Shown: positions 13,739 through 23,400 of the stretch, in pieces | Layout: the number at the start of each line of letters is the position of its first letter | Numbering within the stretch: the stretch's first letter is position 1 | DNA from: Thermoplasmatota archaeon | GTDB lineage: Archaea; Thermoplasmatota; Penumbrarchaeia; Penumbrarchaeales; Penumbrarchaeaceae | Assembly: GCA_016928095.1 (NCBI GenBank) | Contig: JAFGLL010000012.1 | Span: 1-35,945, forward strand | Direction of reading: 5' to 3' | DNA length: 35,945 nucleotides | Program-made: the position numbers and the translations under genes | The notes under the pieces: generated by a model | Seen by the model: the letters and a program-made list of their open reading frames with translations, nothing else | Databases searched by the model: none | What the model was told of the DNA's origin: nothing

Positions 13739-15508
13739 ATGCCCTCCTTCGAATTGGGAAAAGATCCCGCATTGACGGACGGTCTCTATTCGTTACTGAA
13801 GAGAAGAGGTTTCTTCTGGCCATCATACGAGATATATGGCGGGATCGCAGGATTCTATGACCTTGGACCGATGGGGTCCCTGCTCAGGGAGAACATCGAG
13901 AAGGTCTGGAAGGATATCTTCATAGTATCTGAGGACTACCTTCTTGTGGACTGTCCTTCGATAACCCCGGAGATCGCATTCCGGTCCTCGGGACACCTTG
14001 AGAAATTCTCGGACCAGCTAACACGATGCATTGATTGCCACACACCTTTCAGGGCTGACCATCTGCTGGAGGGTTATGTGGATGCTCCAGATTTATTTTC
14101 CCCACAGGAACTTGAAACCGCATTGAGGGAGAACGGGATTAAATGTCCATCATGCGGAAGCGAACTCGGACCACTGGAGGAGTTCAACCTTATGTTCAGG
14201 ACCAGTATCGGTCCCGGCGGGGAAAAAACGGCCTATCTTCGACCGGAGACCGCGCAGTCCATATTCATGGACTTTTCCCTTCTCTACCGAATGAACAGGG
14301 AAAGGATGCCGTTCGGGGTCGCCCAGATAGGCAAGGGGTTCCGCAACGAGATCTCCCCACGCCAGGGGATCCTCAGGCTCCGTGAGTTCCATATGGCAGA
14401 GGGGGAGTTCTTCTTCGATCCCGAAGTTCCCGATTTTCCTCCTTTCGAGAGGTTCAAAGATTCCAATGTCCGACTGATACCCAATAACGACCCATCATCC
14501 ACGAAGGAGATGACCCTGGGAGATGCCGTCGAGAGGGGGTTGATCTGCTCCGAGGTCCTTGCTTATCATATGGGATTGACACGATCGTTCGCCTGCGAGA
14601 TCGGCATCCCGATAGAGCATATGAGGTTTCGTCAGCACCTTGCATCGGAGATGGCCCATTATGCCAGGGACTGCTGGGACCTTGAGGTCGAACTATCCAG
14701 CGGTTGGATCGAAATGGTCGGTATCGCCGACAGGTCCGCATACGACCTGAACCAGCATTCAACGGGTTCCGGAGAGGAAATGACAGCCAAGAGGCTGCTC
14801 TCCGAACCGGTCCAAAGAAGTGTCACCAGGATAGAGGCGGACCTGAAGGTGCTGGGGCCGATCTTCCGCGGAAATGCGGGGAAGATCGCTCGGGAATTGA
14901 TTTGTATGGACGCTTCCGGGATCAGAAGCATCAAGGATAAAGGTGAGCCCGTGATCGTCGAACTGCCAGATGGGAGTGTTCATAAGGTCCCGACAGAAGC
15001 GGTCATTATCTCGGAGGTCGAGGAAAAGGTATCTATCGAGAAGTATACCCCGCATGTCGTGGAACCTTCCTTTGGCATAGACAGGCTGATGGCGGCCGTG
15101 ATAGAACATGCATACACAGAAATGGAAAAGAGCCCTCTGAAAGGATCTGACGAGGAAGAGATGGGGCCCTACAGGGTCCTTCGTTTCGATCCCAGAATAT
15201 CTCCCATCAAATGTGGTGTGTTCCCGCTGATGAACAGGGATGGTCTCCCCGAGATCGCAAAAACCCTACTATCCGACCTGAAGAAGATAGGGCTCATCAC
15301 ATACTATGACCATTCCGGGTCCATAGGTCGGAGATACGCCAGAATGGACGAGATAGGGACCCCATTTTCCATAACCATAGACTACGAGAGCAAAGAGGAC
15401 CATGCGGCAACCATCCGTTCTCGTGATACCGCGGAGCAGATAAGGGTGCCGATAATTGATGTTCCATCAAAGGTTTTGGAACTGATGGACAGATACAAAA
15501 AAGAATGA
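13739..15508 (+). CDS. glyS: Glycyl-tRNA synthetase (alpha2 type)
   Basis: Class II synthetase that charges tRNA-Gly. The 589-aa length fits the archaeal/eukaryotic homodimer form. Landmarks are GFFWPSYEIYGGIAGFYDLGP at the N-terminus, a zinc-binding insertion with Cys97/Cys100 and Cys136/Cys139, TAYLRPETAQ, motif 2 FRNEISPR (201-208), the glycine-pocket segment RLREFHMAEGEFFF, motif 3 PSFGIDRLMAAV, and a C-terminal anticodon-binding domain (KCGVFPLMN onward). GAGGT lies 6 bases before the ATG. The gene ends 2 bases before the stop of the convergent membrane protein, so any transcript read-through is antisense to that gene. Confidence 0.97.
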   Translation: MPSFELGKDPALTDGLYSLLKRRGFFWPSYEIYGGIAGFYDLGPMGSLLRENIEKVWKDIFIVSEDYLLVDCPSITPEIAFRSSGHLEKFSDQLTRCIDCHTPFRADHLLEGYVDAPDLFSPQELETALRENGIKCPSCGSELGPLEEFNLMFRTSIGPGGEKTAYLRPETAQSIFMDFSLLYRMNRERMPFGVAQIGKGFRNEISPRQGILRLREFHMAEGEFFFDPEVPDFPPFERFKDSNVRLIPNNDPSSTKEMTLGDAVERGLICSEVLAYHMGLTRSFACEIGIPIEHMRFRQHLASEMAHYARDCWDLEVELSSGWIEMVGIADRSAYDLNQHSTGSGEEMTAKRLLSEPVQRSVTRIEADLKVLGPIFRGNAGKIARELICMDASGIRSIKDKGEPVIVELPDGSVHKVPTEAVIISEVEEKVSIEKYTPHVVEPSFGIDRLMAAVIEHAYTEMEKSPLKGSDEEEMGPYRVLRFDPRISPIKCGVFPLMNRDGLPEIAKTLLSDLKKIGLITYYDHSGSIGRRYARMDEIGTPFSITIDYESKEDHAATIRSRDTAEQIRVPIIDVPSKVLELMDRYKKE

Positions 15509-15510
15509 CC

Positions 15511-16464
15511 TCAGATATCATCCTCGGGATTCGTGGAAATGGTATCGTCCTCCATCTCCCTTTCCGACATTTCGATCTTTTTCCTCTGTTTCTCGATCTC
15601 ATTGGCCCTCTTCTTCTCATCCCTCCGCTCCCGATCCCTGTCCTTCTTCTCATCTTCCTTCTGTTTTTTCCTTCTTACCTTTTCCTTTTTCTTCTCTTTC
15701 TTTCTTTGTTTTTCATAGGCCTTCTGCCATTGATAGACCTTCTTGATCAACAGGAAGGGGAGACCGATGAGGAGGCCGAAGATCGACATTACAAGTCCAA
15801 CCGCTACCACCCAGCTGAACAGGTCCACCAGGAAGGTGGCGACCGGTGCTTCCCAGCTCTCAAGCACCAGGTCCAGGACCAAAGCCCAACCGCCTAATAT
15901 CAGTATTATGACGATGAGACCGACAAATGCATTGATGAAGTCCTGTTTCGATGGTGCAAGGGATGCCGTCAAGGACGCTGCCAGATACAGATAGAGCAGG
16001 AACCATGGGGAACCATTGTCCCAGAGATTTATATGGATGAGGTCCCAGGCCGAGCTCAAGGTCCCGATGATCATCTGGCCCATGTTACCTGAAAGGTCAG
16101 GGGTCATCCTCAGGTCGCAGTTGAAGAAAGACACAGCATCAAAAAGTATTGCAAAGAGTATAAGCACCACGGGGATACCGATAAAAGGGGCCATCGAAAT
16201 TAACACCTGTCCGAACACCCCCCCTTTGGGCGGACCATGGGTCACGGAACCTCCGCTCTTTGATATCAGCTTCACCCTAATTACCTCGGTGAAGGTTATC
16301 TTGCAGGCCAGGTAATGACTGAGTTCGTGTACCACTATTCCCGGAGCGGCAAAGATGATGTACACCCATCTCCAGAGCGAGTAAGCCCACAACATATCCA
16401 GGAGATAGCTTATCAGGACGAGGGCCGCGAACCAGAAGAATATATTCAATACTTCCGCGAACAT
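15511..16464 (-). CDS. Polytopic membrane metalloprotease-like protein (HELSH) with basic tail
   Basis: A 317-aa protein with about six membrane spans. The second span carries HELSHYLAC, an HExxH zinc motif (His, Glu, His) embedded in the membrane as in M50/S2P-type proteases. A later PSKQD, before the fifth span, could supply the third ligand (Asp). The last 80 residues are a Lys/Glu/Arg coiled-coil-like cytoplasmic tail. Intramembrane cleavage of membrane proteins is a plausible role, not shown. The frame is open to 16518, but a TATA box at 16486-16493 puts transcription start at the ATG at 16464 (MFAEVLN), implying a leaderless mRNA. It is convergent with glyS. The substrate might be among the adjacent single-pass surface proteins (speculative). 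Confidence 0.72.
   Translation of the reverse strand: MFAEVLNIFFWFAALVLISYLLDMLWAYSLWRWVYIIFAAPGIVVHELSHYLACKITFTEVIRVKLISKSGGSVTHGPPKGGVFGQVLISMAPFIGIPVVLILFAILFDAVSFFNCDLRMTPDLSGNMGQMIIGTLSSAWDLIHINLWDNGSPWFLLYLYLAASLTASLAPSKQDFINAFVGLIVIILILGGWALVLDLVLESWEAPVATFLVDLFSWVVAVGLVMSIFGLLIGLPFLLIKKVYQWQKAYEKQRKKEKKKEKVRRKKQKEDEKKDRDRERRDEKKRANEIEKQRKKIEMSEREMEDDTISTNPEDDI
15664..15714 (+). terminator. T-rich tracts, likely glyS terminator
   Basis: About 155 bases after the glyS stop the plus strand has a run of T tracts: T6 at 15664, T5 at 15686, and TTTGTTTTTC ending at 15714. Archaeal RNA polymerase stops at such U tracts. They are the complement of the Lys codons in the tail of the opposing gene. 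Function is inferred. Confidence 0.35.
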
Positions 16465-16485
16465 TGATACTTGAATTGCATATGT

Positions 16486-16493
16486 CATATAAA
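16486..16493 (-). promoter_or_regulatory. TATA box for the HELSH membrane protein
   Basis: TTTATATG on the minus strand, inside a longer ATATTTATATGAC, centred about 26 bases before the ATG at 16464. Predicts a leaderless message and decides the start. Confidence 0.65.
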
Positions 16494-16597
16494 TATCCTG
16501 ACGAAGGATAAGCTCCAAACAGTAATATGAACCAATAAAATACCATTATACCTTCATTTTTTGCTAATCTCCAACCTATCCACCTAAAATGTACAAT

Positions 16598-16625
16598 AAA
16601 AAAGGGAGGGGCGGTCCCCCTCCCT
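16598..16625 (-). terminator. Hairpin-plus-U-tract terminator of the TSP3-repeat gene
   Basis: On the minus strand AGGGAGGGG-GACCG-CCCCTCCCT forms a perfect 9-bp stem with a 5-base loop (16603-16625), followed by T6 (overlapping the last stem base). It lies 21 bases after the stop at 16647. This has the form of a bacterial intrinsic terminator and is unusually clean for an archaeon. Confidence 0.85.
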
Positions 16626-16646
16626 GTGCTCCGAACCGGGAATACC

Positions 16647-19600
16647 TCATTCTTCCTTTCCAACATGGAAGATGACAATATCCTCTCGGGAGAGCTTCTG
16701 GAGCCCGATCCTCTCGAGAACAAGGTTGATCTGGTCTATGGTGGTGTCGATATCCTGGATGGTGTCTGCTATTGTAAGGGTCATCCGAGGCTGAGGTCCC
16801 TGTTCAGGTGCCTCTCTCGACGGGCCGGTCTTCACATTCGGTATATTTGCCCTTCCGGGGAAGGAATCCTTATCTGTGGCATCCGTATGACCGCGATACT
16901 CCGCGAAATTGTTCTTTCCATCGGAGTCGTCATCCTCTTCACGGTCATAAACACCATCCATATCGGTATCCCTCCGATCGGAATAGAGCCTACCCTGGAA
17001 GTAATCCTTGTTTGTGGCTATACCTGCAGGTTGGAACACCTTTCTCCCAACGGTCTGCGAGTTCGCCCATGGGTCCCAGGTAGCGTTGTTCTCTTCATAG
17101 ATGAAACATTCAGGTCTGTTCCACATGGATCCATTGAACAGCTCCTCCCATCCCTTGGGAAGAGAATCATTGTCCTCGAAGGAGTTCGGCGAGGAAGCGT
17201 TTCCGATATAATCCGTCACCCAGACCTCCCAGCCGTCTGGCATGCCATCGCTATCAGAATCCTTTCCACCCTCGACACCGTTTTCCGGGATCCTCGGTGC
17301 CGGTGAGGTTGTGATCTCGTTTATCCCGTCATGATCAGGGTCCAGACCATACTGGTATTCGTAAAGGTTGATCCACGGGAAATAATAGTTCACCAGCTCG
17401 AACTCGGATTTCTGGGAGTTCAGCGGGGTCCATATGGCATAAACGAAACCATCATGATCGGCGTCCAGACACCAATCTTCTCCGTTCAAGGGGTCCAGTA
17501 TCCATGCATGTTTCCTTTTTTCAGGATTATATAGTGGTGATCCTCTGTTCTCGTCCTGGAGCTCCCAACCGTCAGGCATCCCATCACCATCCGTGTCCCA
17601 CATCAATGGATGGGTTCCGTTCTGATATTCCTGCCAGTTCGTGAGACCATCGTTATCCGGATCGTCGAAAACATCCGCGGCTATAAGTGGATTGACCATC
17701 CAGAAGGATCCACCAACAGGAAGGTCCTGCCAGTAGTTGGTCCTGTAGATACGGTCATACCACAAGATCATGGACTTGGTCTTATCGCTCTTGACCACCT
17801 TGCCGAACCTGTATTCCCAACCGTCCGGGAGCCTGTCTCCGTCCGTATCTATCTTTGTGGGATTGGTACGATCATCGGTGGACCAGATGTCTCCAAGCTC
17901 GGTATCGGAATAATCACCGTCATCGTTGGCATCGTGATTATCGTTCTTCTCCCAGTCTATCAGAGGGAAGAAGTCCACGGTATTCTCCAGACCGTCCTCC
18001 ATCCCATCGTTGTCTGTATCGGGATCATTTGGATCGGTTATCCATTCCCTGTAATTGGGGATCCATTTCAGTTCATCGTAATCCGACATCTGGTCGTTGT
18101 CAGTATCCTTCTTGTTCGGATCGGTCCTCACGACACCGTACTTCGACTGGTCCCAGAGCAATCTTGAGTCTATGCCGAAAAGTTCGTCAACATCCATCCA
18201 ACCGTCAAGGTCCGTATCGGGGTTGGTAGCGTTGGTCGGGCTGAAGAGAAGGTATTCTCCCCCCTCCTCGTCTATCCAGCCATCTCCATCATCGTCGAAC
18301 CCGTTCGAATAAGTGATCTTAACACTCGTCCTTCCTCTCGTCTCTTCCCAGTCATTGAGCGTACGGGATACGTTCCCGACCTGTTTTATCTCATCCGACC
18401 CCCCGAAGTCATTGTCCGAATCGGCCATGGTGGCGTTCGTGAAATATTTGGCTGCAAACTCGGGGTCGGTGAAATAGTTATCACCTATCAGCTCTCCGTA
18501 GAAACCCTGCTTCAGCTCCTCACCGTCCATCAATCCGTCGAAATCGGAATCCGGTTCATTTGGGTTGGTGGAGACCCTGTACATGGGTGTTCCCTGGAAC
18601 TCTTCCAGATTGGTCATGCCGTCCGGTATCCTTGTGTAGATGACATCTCCACTGTCAGTTATGTTCCACCACCCATCGTTATCTTCCTCCGAATCGGGGA
18701 TCATGGGGGTCACCGTGAAGACGGTGCGGTACGTGTCGGCGATCTTGTCCTCCAGATCATCTCTGGTACTTGTTGCAGGGGTCTGGGATATAATCTTGGC
18801 ATTGTAAGCTTCCCAACCATCCAGCATACCGTCTCCGTCAGTATCGGGGTTCTTTGGGTCCGTCTGGAACCATAGGTTCTCCTTGTTGGGGAATGCATTC
18901 TCGAGATAGTTGGGCAACCCGTCATTGTCCAGGTCCTTGAACCTGTCAGTGGAATTCAACGGGTTCAGACCGGTCTCGAGTTCCCATCCGTCCCACATTC
19001 CGTCCCCATCGCTGTCCGATTTGTAAGGACATGTCTTGTAATCGATGATCCCGTCACCGTTCCAGTCAACGGATGATTCGGTATAGTTGACGCTCAGTTC
19101 TATGAAATCGTTCAGAAGATACAGGACACCCTTGAGTGCGTTGAAATGGGAATCCCCATCCGTATCCCACAGGAGCGGGCTCGTGTGGTTCTGGTACTCC
19201 TGGAGATTGGTCAGATCATCCTTGGTGTATATCATGACAGAGGTCCTCTGACCCGCTGTGATGGACACACCGTAACGGATGTCAAGATCATACTTTGCGT
19301 CGCTGGGGTTGAGGGGATCTATCATTGTGGTGTCCCATGGTACGGATTGAGACGAGGTTACCTGCAGTAACTGCTTCTGGGCTACAACAGTGGCCTCCTG
19401 ATACTGGTTTATGGAACCCTCGTAAACTATGGTCTCTCCCTGGTCGAAGAACATGTTCTTGAGCTCCCTCGCATAATTGGTCTCCCAACCGTCATCGATA
19501 CCGTCCAGGTCAGTGTCCCAAAGGGAGGGGTTCGTTGTTACCGGTTTGTAGATCGAGGGAATATAAGGATTGTAACTCAGGTAATCATCGAAATTATCGT

Positions 19601-20249
19601 TATCTATGTTCGTCGGGTCACCCACTATCCCGTCGTCCGGGTTATCATACAGGTGGAAACCACCCTTCATCCCGATCTCCTGCCAGTCCACCTCGGGATC
19701 GAGCTCACCGAAGGTCGGGTCGCCCTTCTCGAAGGTGTTCGTTGTCCAGTTGAACTCGACACCTCCGACATATTCCCTGAGGTTGAAGAGCTCTTCCTGT
19801 TTGTCGATGACTCCGTTGTTGTTCAGATCGAAGCCATCACCATCTGGATTGCCGTCCCAATCCTTTTCGTTCGGATCGATGGTCAATCTCTCGGTGATGG
19901 GATTTGGCCTGCTGTACAGTGCCTCCCAGCCATCCTCGATACCATCATGATCGGAATCGGGCTGCCTCCAATCAGTACCGTAAATGTAATTCTCCTCAAT
20001 ATCGGACAGCTTGTCAGGCCAGTTGATATATTCGTTGTTGATAAGCCTGGTATCCGAGTCAGATTTCGGTACTCCGCCCTCCGTAGGTATAACATCCTTC
20101 CAGGGGGAATCATCCTCCAGACTGCTTACTTCCTTTCCGGTCAGGAAATATATCGCAACAAGCCCCCATACAGTGGCGTTGACCAGAATTACGAAAATAA
20201 TTACAGCCTTCACAATATCCAACCTTTCAAAGAAATTGCTCGATGCCAT
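16647..20249 (-). CDS. Membrane-anchored surface protein with many TSP3-type Ca-binding repeats
   Basis: A 1200-aa protein with an N-terminal membrane anchor (about 14-36) and no signal cleavage site seen. Almost all the rest is about 20 Asp-rich motifs of the DTDGDGMPDGWE type, often followed by NP(L/N) and a Trp-Glu pair, like thrombospondin type 3 and related extracellular calcium repeats. Asn-x-Ser/Thr sites are frequent. The last 60 residues differ: a Pro-rich link, then an amphipathic helical region (TIADTIQDIDTTIDQINLVL). The protein is probably displayed outside the membrane as a calcium-stiffened rod, in the envelope or S-layer. GGAGGCG lies 7 bases before the ATG. A strong hairpin terminator follows, so it appears to be transcribed singly or as the end of a unit. 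Confidence 0.85.
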   Translation of the reverse strand: MASSNFFERLDIVKAVIIFVILVNATVWGLVAIYFLTGKEVSSLEDDSPWKDVIPTEGGVPKSDSDTRLINNEYINWPDKLSDIEENYIYGTDWRQPDSDHDGIEDGWEALYSRPNPITERLTIDPNEKDWDGNPDGDGFDLNNNGVIDKQEELFNLREYVGGVEFNWTTNTFEKGDPTFGELDPEVDWQEIGMKGGFHLYDNPDDGIVGDPTNIDNDNFDDYLSYNPYIPSIYKPVTTNPSLWDTDLDGIDDGWETNYARELKNMFFDQGETIVYEGSINQYQEATVVAQKQLLQVTSSQSVPWDTTMIDPLNPSDAKYDLDIRYGVSITAGQRTSVMIYTKDDLTNLQEYQNHTSPLLWDTDGDSHFNALKGVLYLLNDFIELSVNYTESSVDWNGDGIIDYKTCPYKSDSDGDGMWDGWELETGLNPLNSTDRFKDLDNDGLPNYLENAFPNKENLWFQTDPKNPDTDGDGMLDGWEAYNAKIISQTPATSTRDDLEDKIADTYRTVFTVTPMIPDSEEDNDGWWNITDSGDVIYTRIPDGMTNLEEFQGTPMYRVSTNPNEPDSDFDGLMDGEELKQGFYGELIGDNYFTDPEFAAKYFTNATMADSDNDFGGSDEIKQVGNVSRTLNDWEETRGRTSVKITYSNGFDDDGDGWIDEEGGEYLLFSPTNATNPDTDLDGWMDVDELFGIDSRLLWDQSKYGVVRTDPNKKDTDNDQMSDYDELKWIPNYREWITDPNDPDTDNDGMEDGLENTVDFFPLIDWEKNDNHDANDDGDYSDTELGDIWSTDDRTNPTKIDTDGDRLPDGWEYRFGKVVKSDKTKSMILWYDRIYRTNYWQDLPVGGSFWMVNPLIAADVFDDPDNDGLTNWQEYQNGTHPLMWDTDGDGMPDGWELQDENRGSPLYNPEKRKHAWILDPLNGEDWCLDADHDGFVYAIWTPLNSQKSEFELVNYYFPWINLYEYQYGLDPDHDGINEITTSPAPRIPENGVEGGKDSDSDGMPDGWEVWVTDYIGNASSPNSFEDNDSLPKGWEELFNGSMWNRPECFIYEENNATWDPWANSQTVGRKVFQPAGIATNKDYFQGRLYSDRRDTDMDGVYDREEDDDSDGKNNFAEYRGHTDATDKDSFPGRANIPNVKTGPSREAPEQGPQPRMTLTIADTIQDIDTTIDQINLVLERIGLQKLSREDIVIFHVGKEE

Positions 20250-20308
20250 TTATTCGCCTCCATGCTGAAATGGGTTGGCCCGGTGTCACCCGTTGAATGC
20301 CCATTTCT

Positions 20309-20316
20309 TTATTAAA
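20309..20316 (-). promoter_or_regulatory. Possible TATA box for the TSP3-repeat gene
   Basis: TTTAATAA on the minus strand, predicting a start near 20286 and a leader of about 37 bases with the GGAGG site. A second candidate, TTAAATATC at 20403-20411, would give a leader of about 130 bases. The 203-base gap (20250-20452) shows no gene. Confidence 0.4.
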
Positions 20317-20452
20317 CCTTTTGGACCCTGGACATACCCGAACCCCCTTCATTTGAAGGAGTTTCAGGTCCTCCATTCTCACATGTCGGAGTCGTCTTTT
20401 CAGATATTTAACTATAATCCCCACATGAACAATAGGGCTGACCATATGGATG

Positions 20453-23400
20453 TCATATCTGAGGGATGTCTGGAGGAGACGGGAGCTCTTCATCTTCCAA
20501 CTTCTTTACAAGAGAACCGCCTTCGACCGATGGTTCCTGAAGGTCCGGTCCCGGCAGTTTGTTTCCTTCAGGGTCCTGCATGGGTTCGGAAGGTTCCATG
20601 TCAAAGGGTATCTCTTTCGGAGATTCCACTGAAAAATCCTGATCAGGAACCGAGCTGTCAAGTACACCGGAGGGTACATCTTGGTCAGGCATCCGGTCCT
20701 GACCCGGACCTTCGATATGATCTCCCGCCGGTTGTGATGTCAGGGCACCTTCTTCATGTGGTCCTTCCGGAAGATACTCTGGATCGGACTGCCAATATTG
20801 GTTCTGCTCCTCCGTCGGCCATTGAGCTGTCGGTAAAGATATCTGGTCACCAGGTCCGGGCGGAAGCTGCTGAAAGGAAGCTGCTGGTATCTGTTCATAA
20901 TAGCCCCCATCCGTGATCTCAGAATATGTCTGGACCGGGGGAACCATCGGAACGGCATATGCTTTTGGCCTGTTCCTGAGCTTCAATACCATGAAAGTCA
21001 CAGCAGCCAGGACCATCAATGATATCACCACGACCACTCCTAACCACAGGAGGAACGAAATATCCTTATTGGGATCCTCGGGGTAATGGTCGGCATCCGT
21101 CGGATCATAGTTCTTCCTGACCTCCTCTCCATCATCATACCCGTCACCGTCAGTGTCCGGATTCCACGGGTTGATGAAAACCTCCTTCTCTTGATAATAC
21201 TCGAACTCCTGGAGGTTGGTCAATCCATCCCCATCGTAGTCCATCTCGGCGTCTGACGGATCGTGGGGGTCCAGCCCGAACTTCGTTTCCCATTCCGTGG
21301 TCATACCATCCACGTCGGGATCGGGATCGATCGGAGGGGCAGTGACGGTCACTATCACCTCCTTGACCTCCGAGTGTGATTCACCATCGAAAACGGTCAA
21401 GGTCACGGTATACGCACCAGCACCCGGGAATGTGTGGGTCACATCCCTTATGTTCTCGCCCTCTTCCCCATCGCTCCCATCCCCGAAATCCCAGATGTAT
21501 GTGTGGATATCATCCTTATCCTCATCCTGGACTGCAAGTGTGTGGAAAATTACCGTCAGATCCTCATCGAATTGTTCATAGTTGATAGGGTAAGCCACAG
21601 GCGGGTCGTTGACATTGTCTATGATGATCCGGCATATCCCCCAATCGGCCAAGCCATAAAGGTCCACCACCGTGATATTGACCTCCCATTCCCCGTTCAT
21701 CTCGTCGGAAACGGCCTTAAGGACCAGACGACCGGTGGTCTGGGAGAAATCGATAGCGGTGGAAGGGGTGACCCTTTCAAGCTCTCCCATGGAATATGTG
21801 AAACTGATGATATCCCCCGAATCAATGTCCGGATCACCGTAGGTCGGATTGATATAGAGGTATTCGCCCTCGATCGTGGACTTGAACGCAGGTACCTTGA
21901 TGGTCGGCGGATCGTTGATATTCTCTATCTCGAAGGTTACCAGGACCGAATCCGAACCTCCCTTTCCATCGGAGACAGTGACGATCGTATCGAATCCGGG
22001 AACATCCCCATCGGTGGTCGTGAACCATATATCGCCCTTGGACTGGTTCCAGTCATAATCCTTCCCTCTCCGGGCGGATGACAATACCTCACCGATGTTC
22101 CATGTGAACTTCAGTATGTCGCCGCCATCGATGTCCTCCGCTATAATGGACAGCTCCTCCATCTCTCCCTGCTCCAGGTTGTAGAACTCGGCGGTCTTGA
22201 ACTTGGTCGTATCCACCGAACCCACCCTCTTGATGACGGGGGGGTCGTTCACTGGCCTGATGTCAAGTACGAAGGTCACCTCCGCCGAACGCGAGAACAC
22301 GGCATTGTCCGTTGCATTGACGACCACCTCTATCTGACCGTTCACGTTCTCGGCGGGTTCCACAACCAGCCTCCATTCGGGGGCCAGCTCTGTCCCGTTA
22401 TTGATAAGCTCGGCTTCGAAACCCTCCCCTTCCAACGTATATTGATAACCCTTGTATATCCCATCCCCATGGAGCATCGAGTATGTGAGGAGGGGGTCCA
22501 TATCCGGATCTGTGAACACATTGTCCAGAACTATCCAGACAGGAGCGGAATCCTCCGTGGTCCTGACTGCAAAGCGTTCTCCGAAGTTCGACTGCGGGGG
22601 AAGGTTGTTGTCTATCCTGACATTGAAAATACCGATACCGCTCAAAAGGTCCAGTGCGATGTCCTTTCCATCTGATGCCGATATATTGAAATGATAGTCG
22701 CCATCGGATCCTATCTGCGATCCGAGGACCTCGGTCTCGTATCTCACACCAGTTACATAGTTCTCACCGCTTTCGGCGTCGGGTGCGAGCATCTTGAAGG
22801 GGGCACCGTTCTTCCAGAGCTCAACGAACCTTGCACTCTCGTTCTGGATATCCCTGTAGATCACCGAGAAACCGAAGATATCCGAGGACTTTCCTATGGT
22901 CCTGTCCACCGCGGCATCCATAAGCTGAGGTCTCTTGTTCGGTATATTGGCACTGATATCGTAATTCATTGCATAGCTGGTCATTCCCTCTGTCATTAGC
23001 AGGTAGCTCCTACCTGCCGGGCTGCTTGGATTTATACCATAGGACCTTATCACTATTCCAATATACATCTCCGTGCAGTTCTTCTCCAGAGATATCTTCT
23101 TGGGGGAAGGGGCGCAACCAACGATATCTTGAAAGACCTTTCCAACGGATATTCGATGAAGTTCCGTCTGGAACGATCCAGGATTGGACCGGGTGTTGTA
23201 TTTGATGAAAACGTCCAATTCAACACCGTAATAGATCCCCTGCAAAGTTTGGTCGGGATTTGGACTGTTCAAGGAAACCTGGAGGTCCAATCTTGTTGGA
23301 TGAAGTGGATCCGGAGCTGATATCTTATACCAATCCATCATATCTCTGGCCACATAAACATCCGTGCTTATCGTACCAGTTCCGGCCGATAGCTGTTGCG

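Noticed and set aside
16626-17306. 226-codon plus-strand frame, and similar long frames across 17600-20300
   Set aside because: They are antisense shadows of the Asp-rich repeat gene, whose GAT/GAC-rich codons leave few stops on the other strand.
16827-20020. Possible DNA-level tandem repeat or CRISPR-like array
   Set aside because: The similarity is at protein level (DxDxDG motifs) with irregular spacing and variable codons; no constant repeat or unique spacers.
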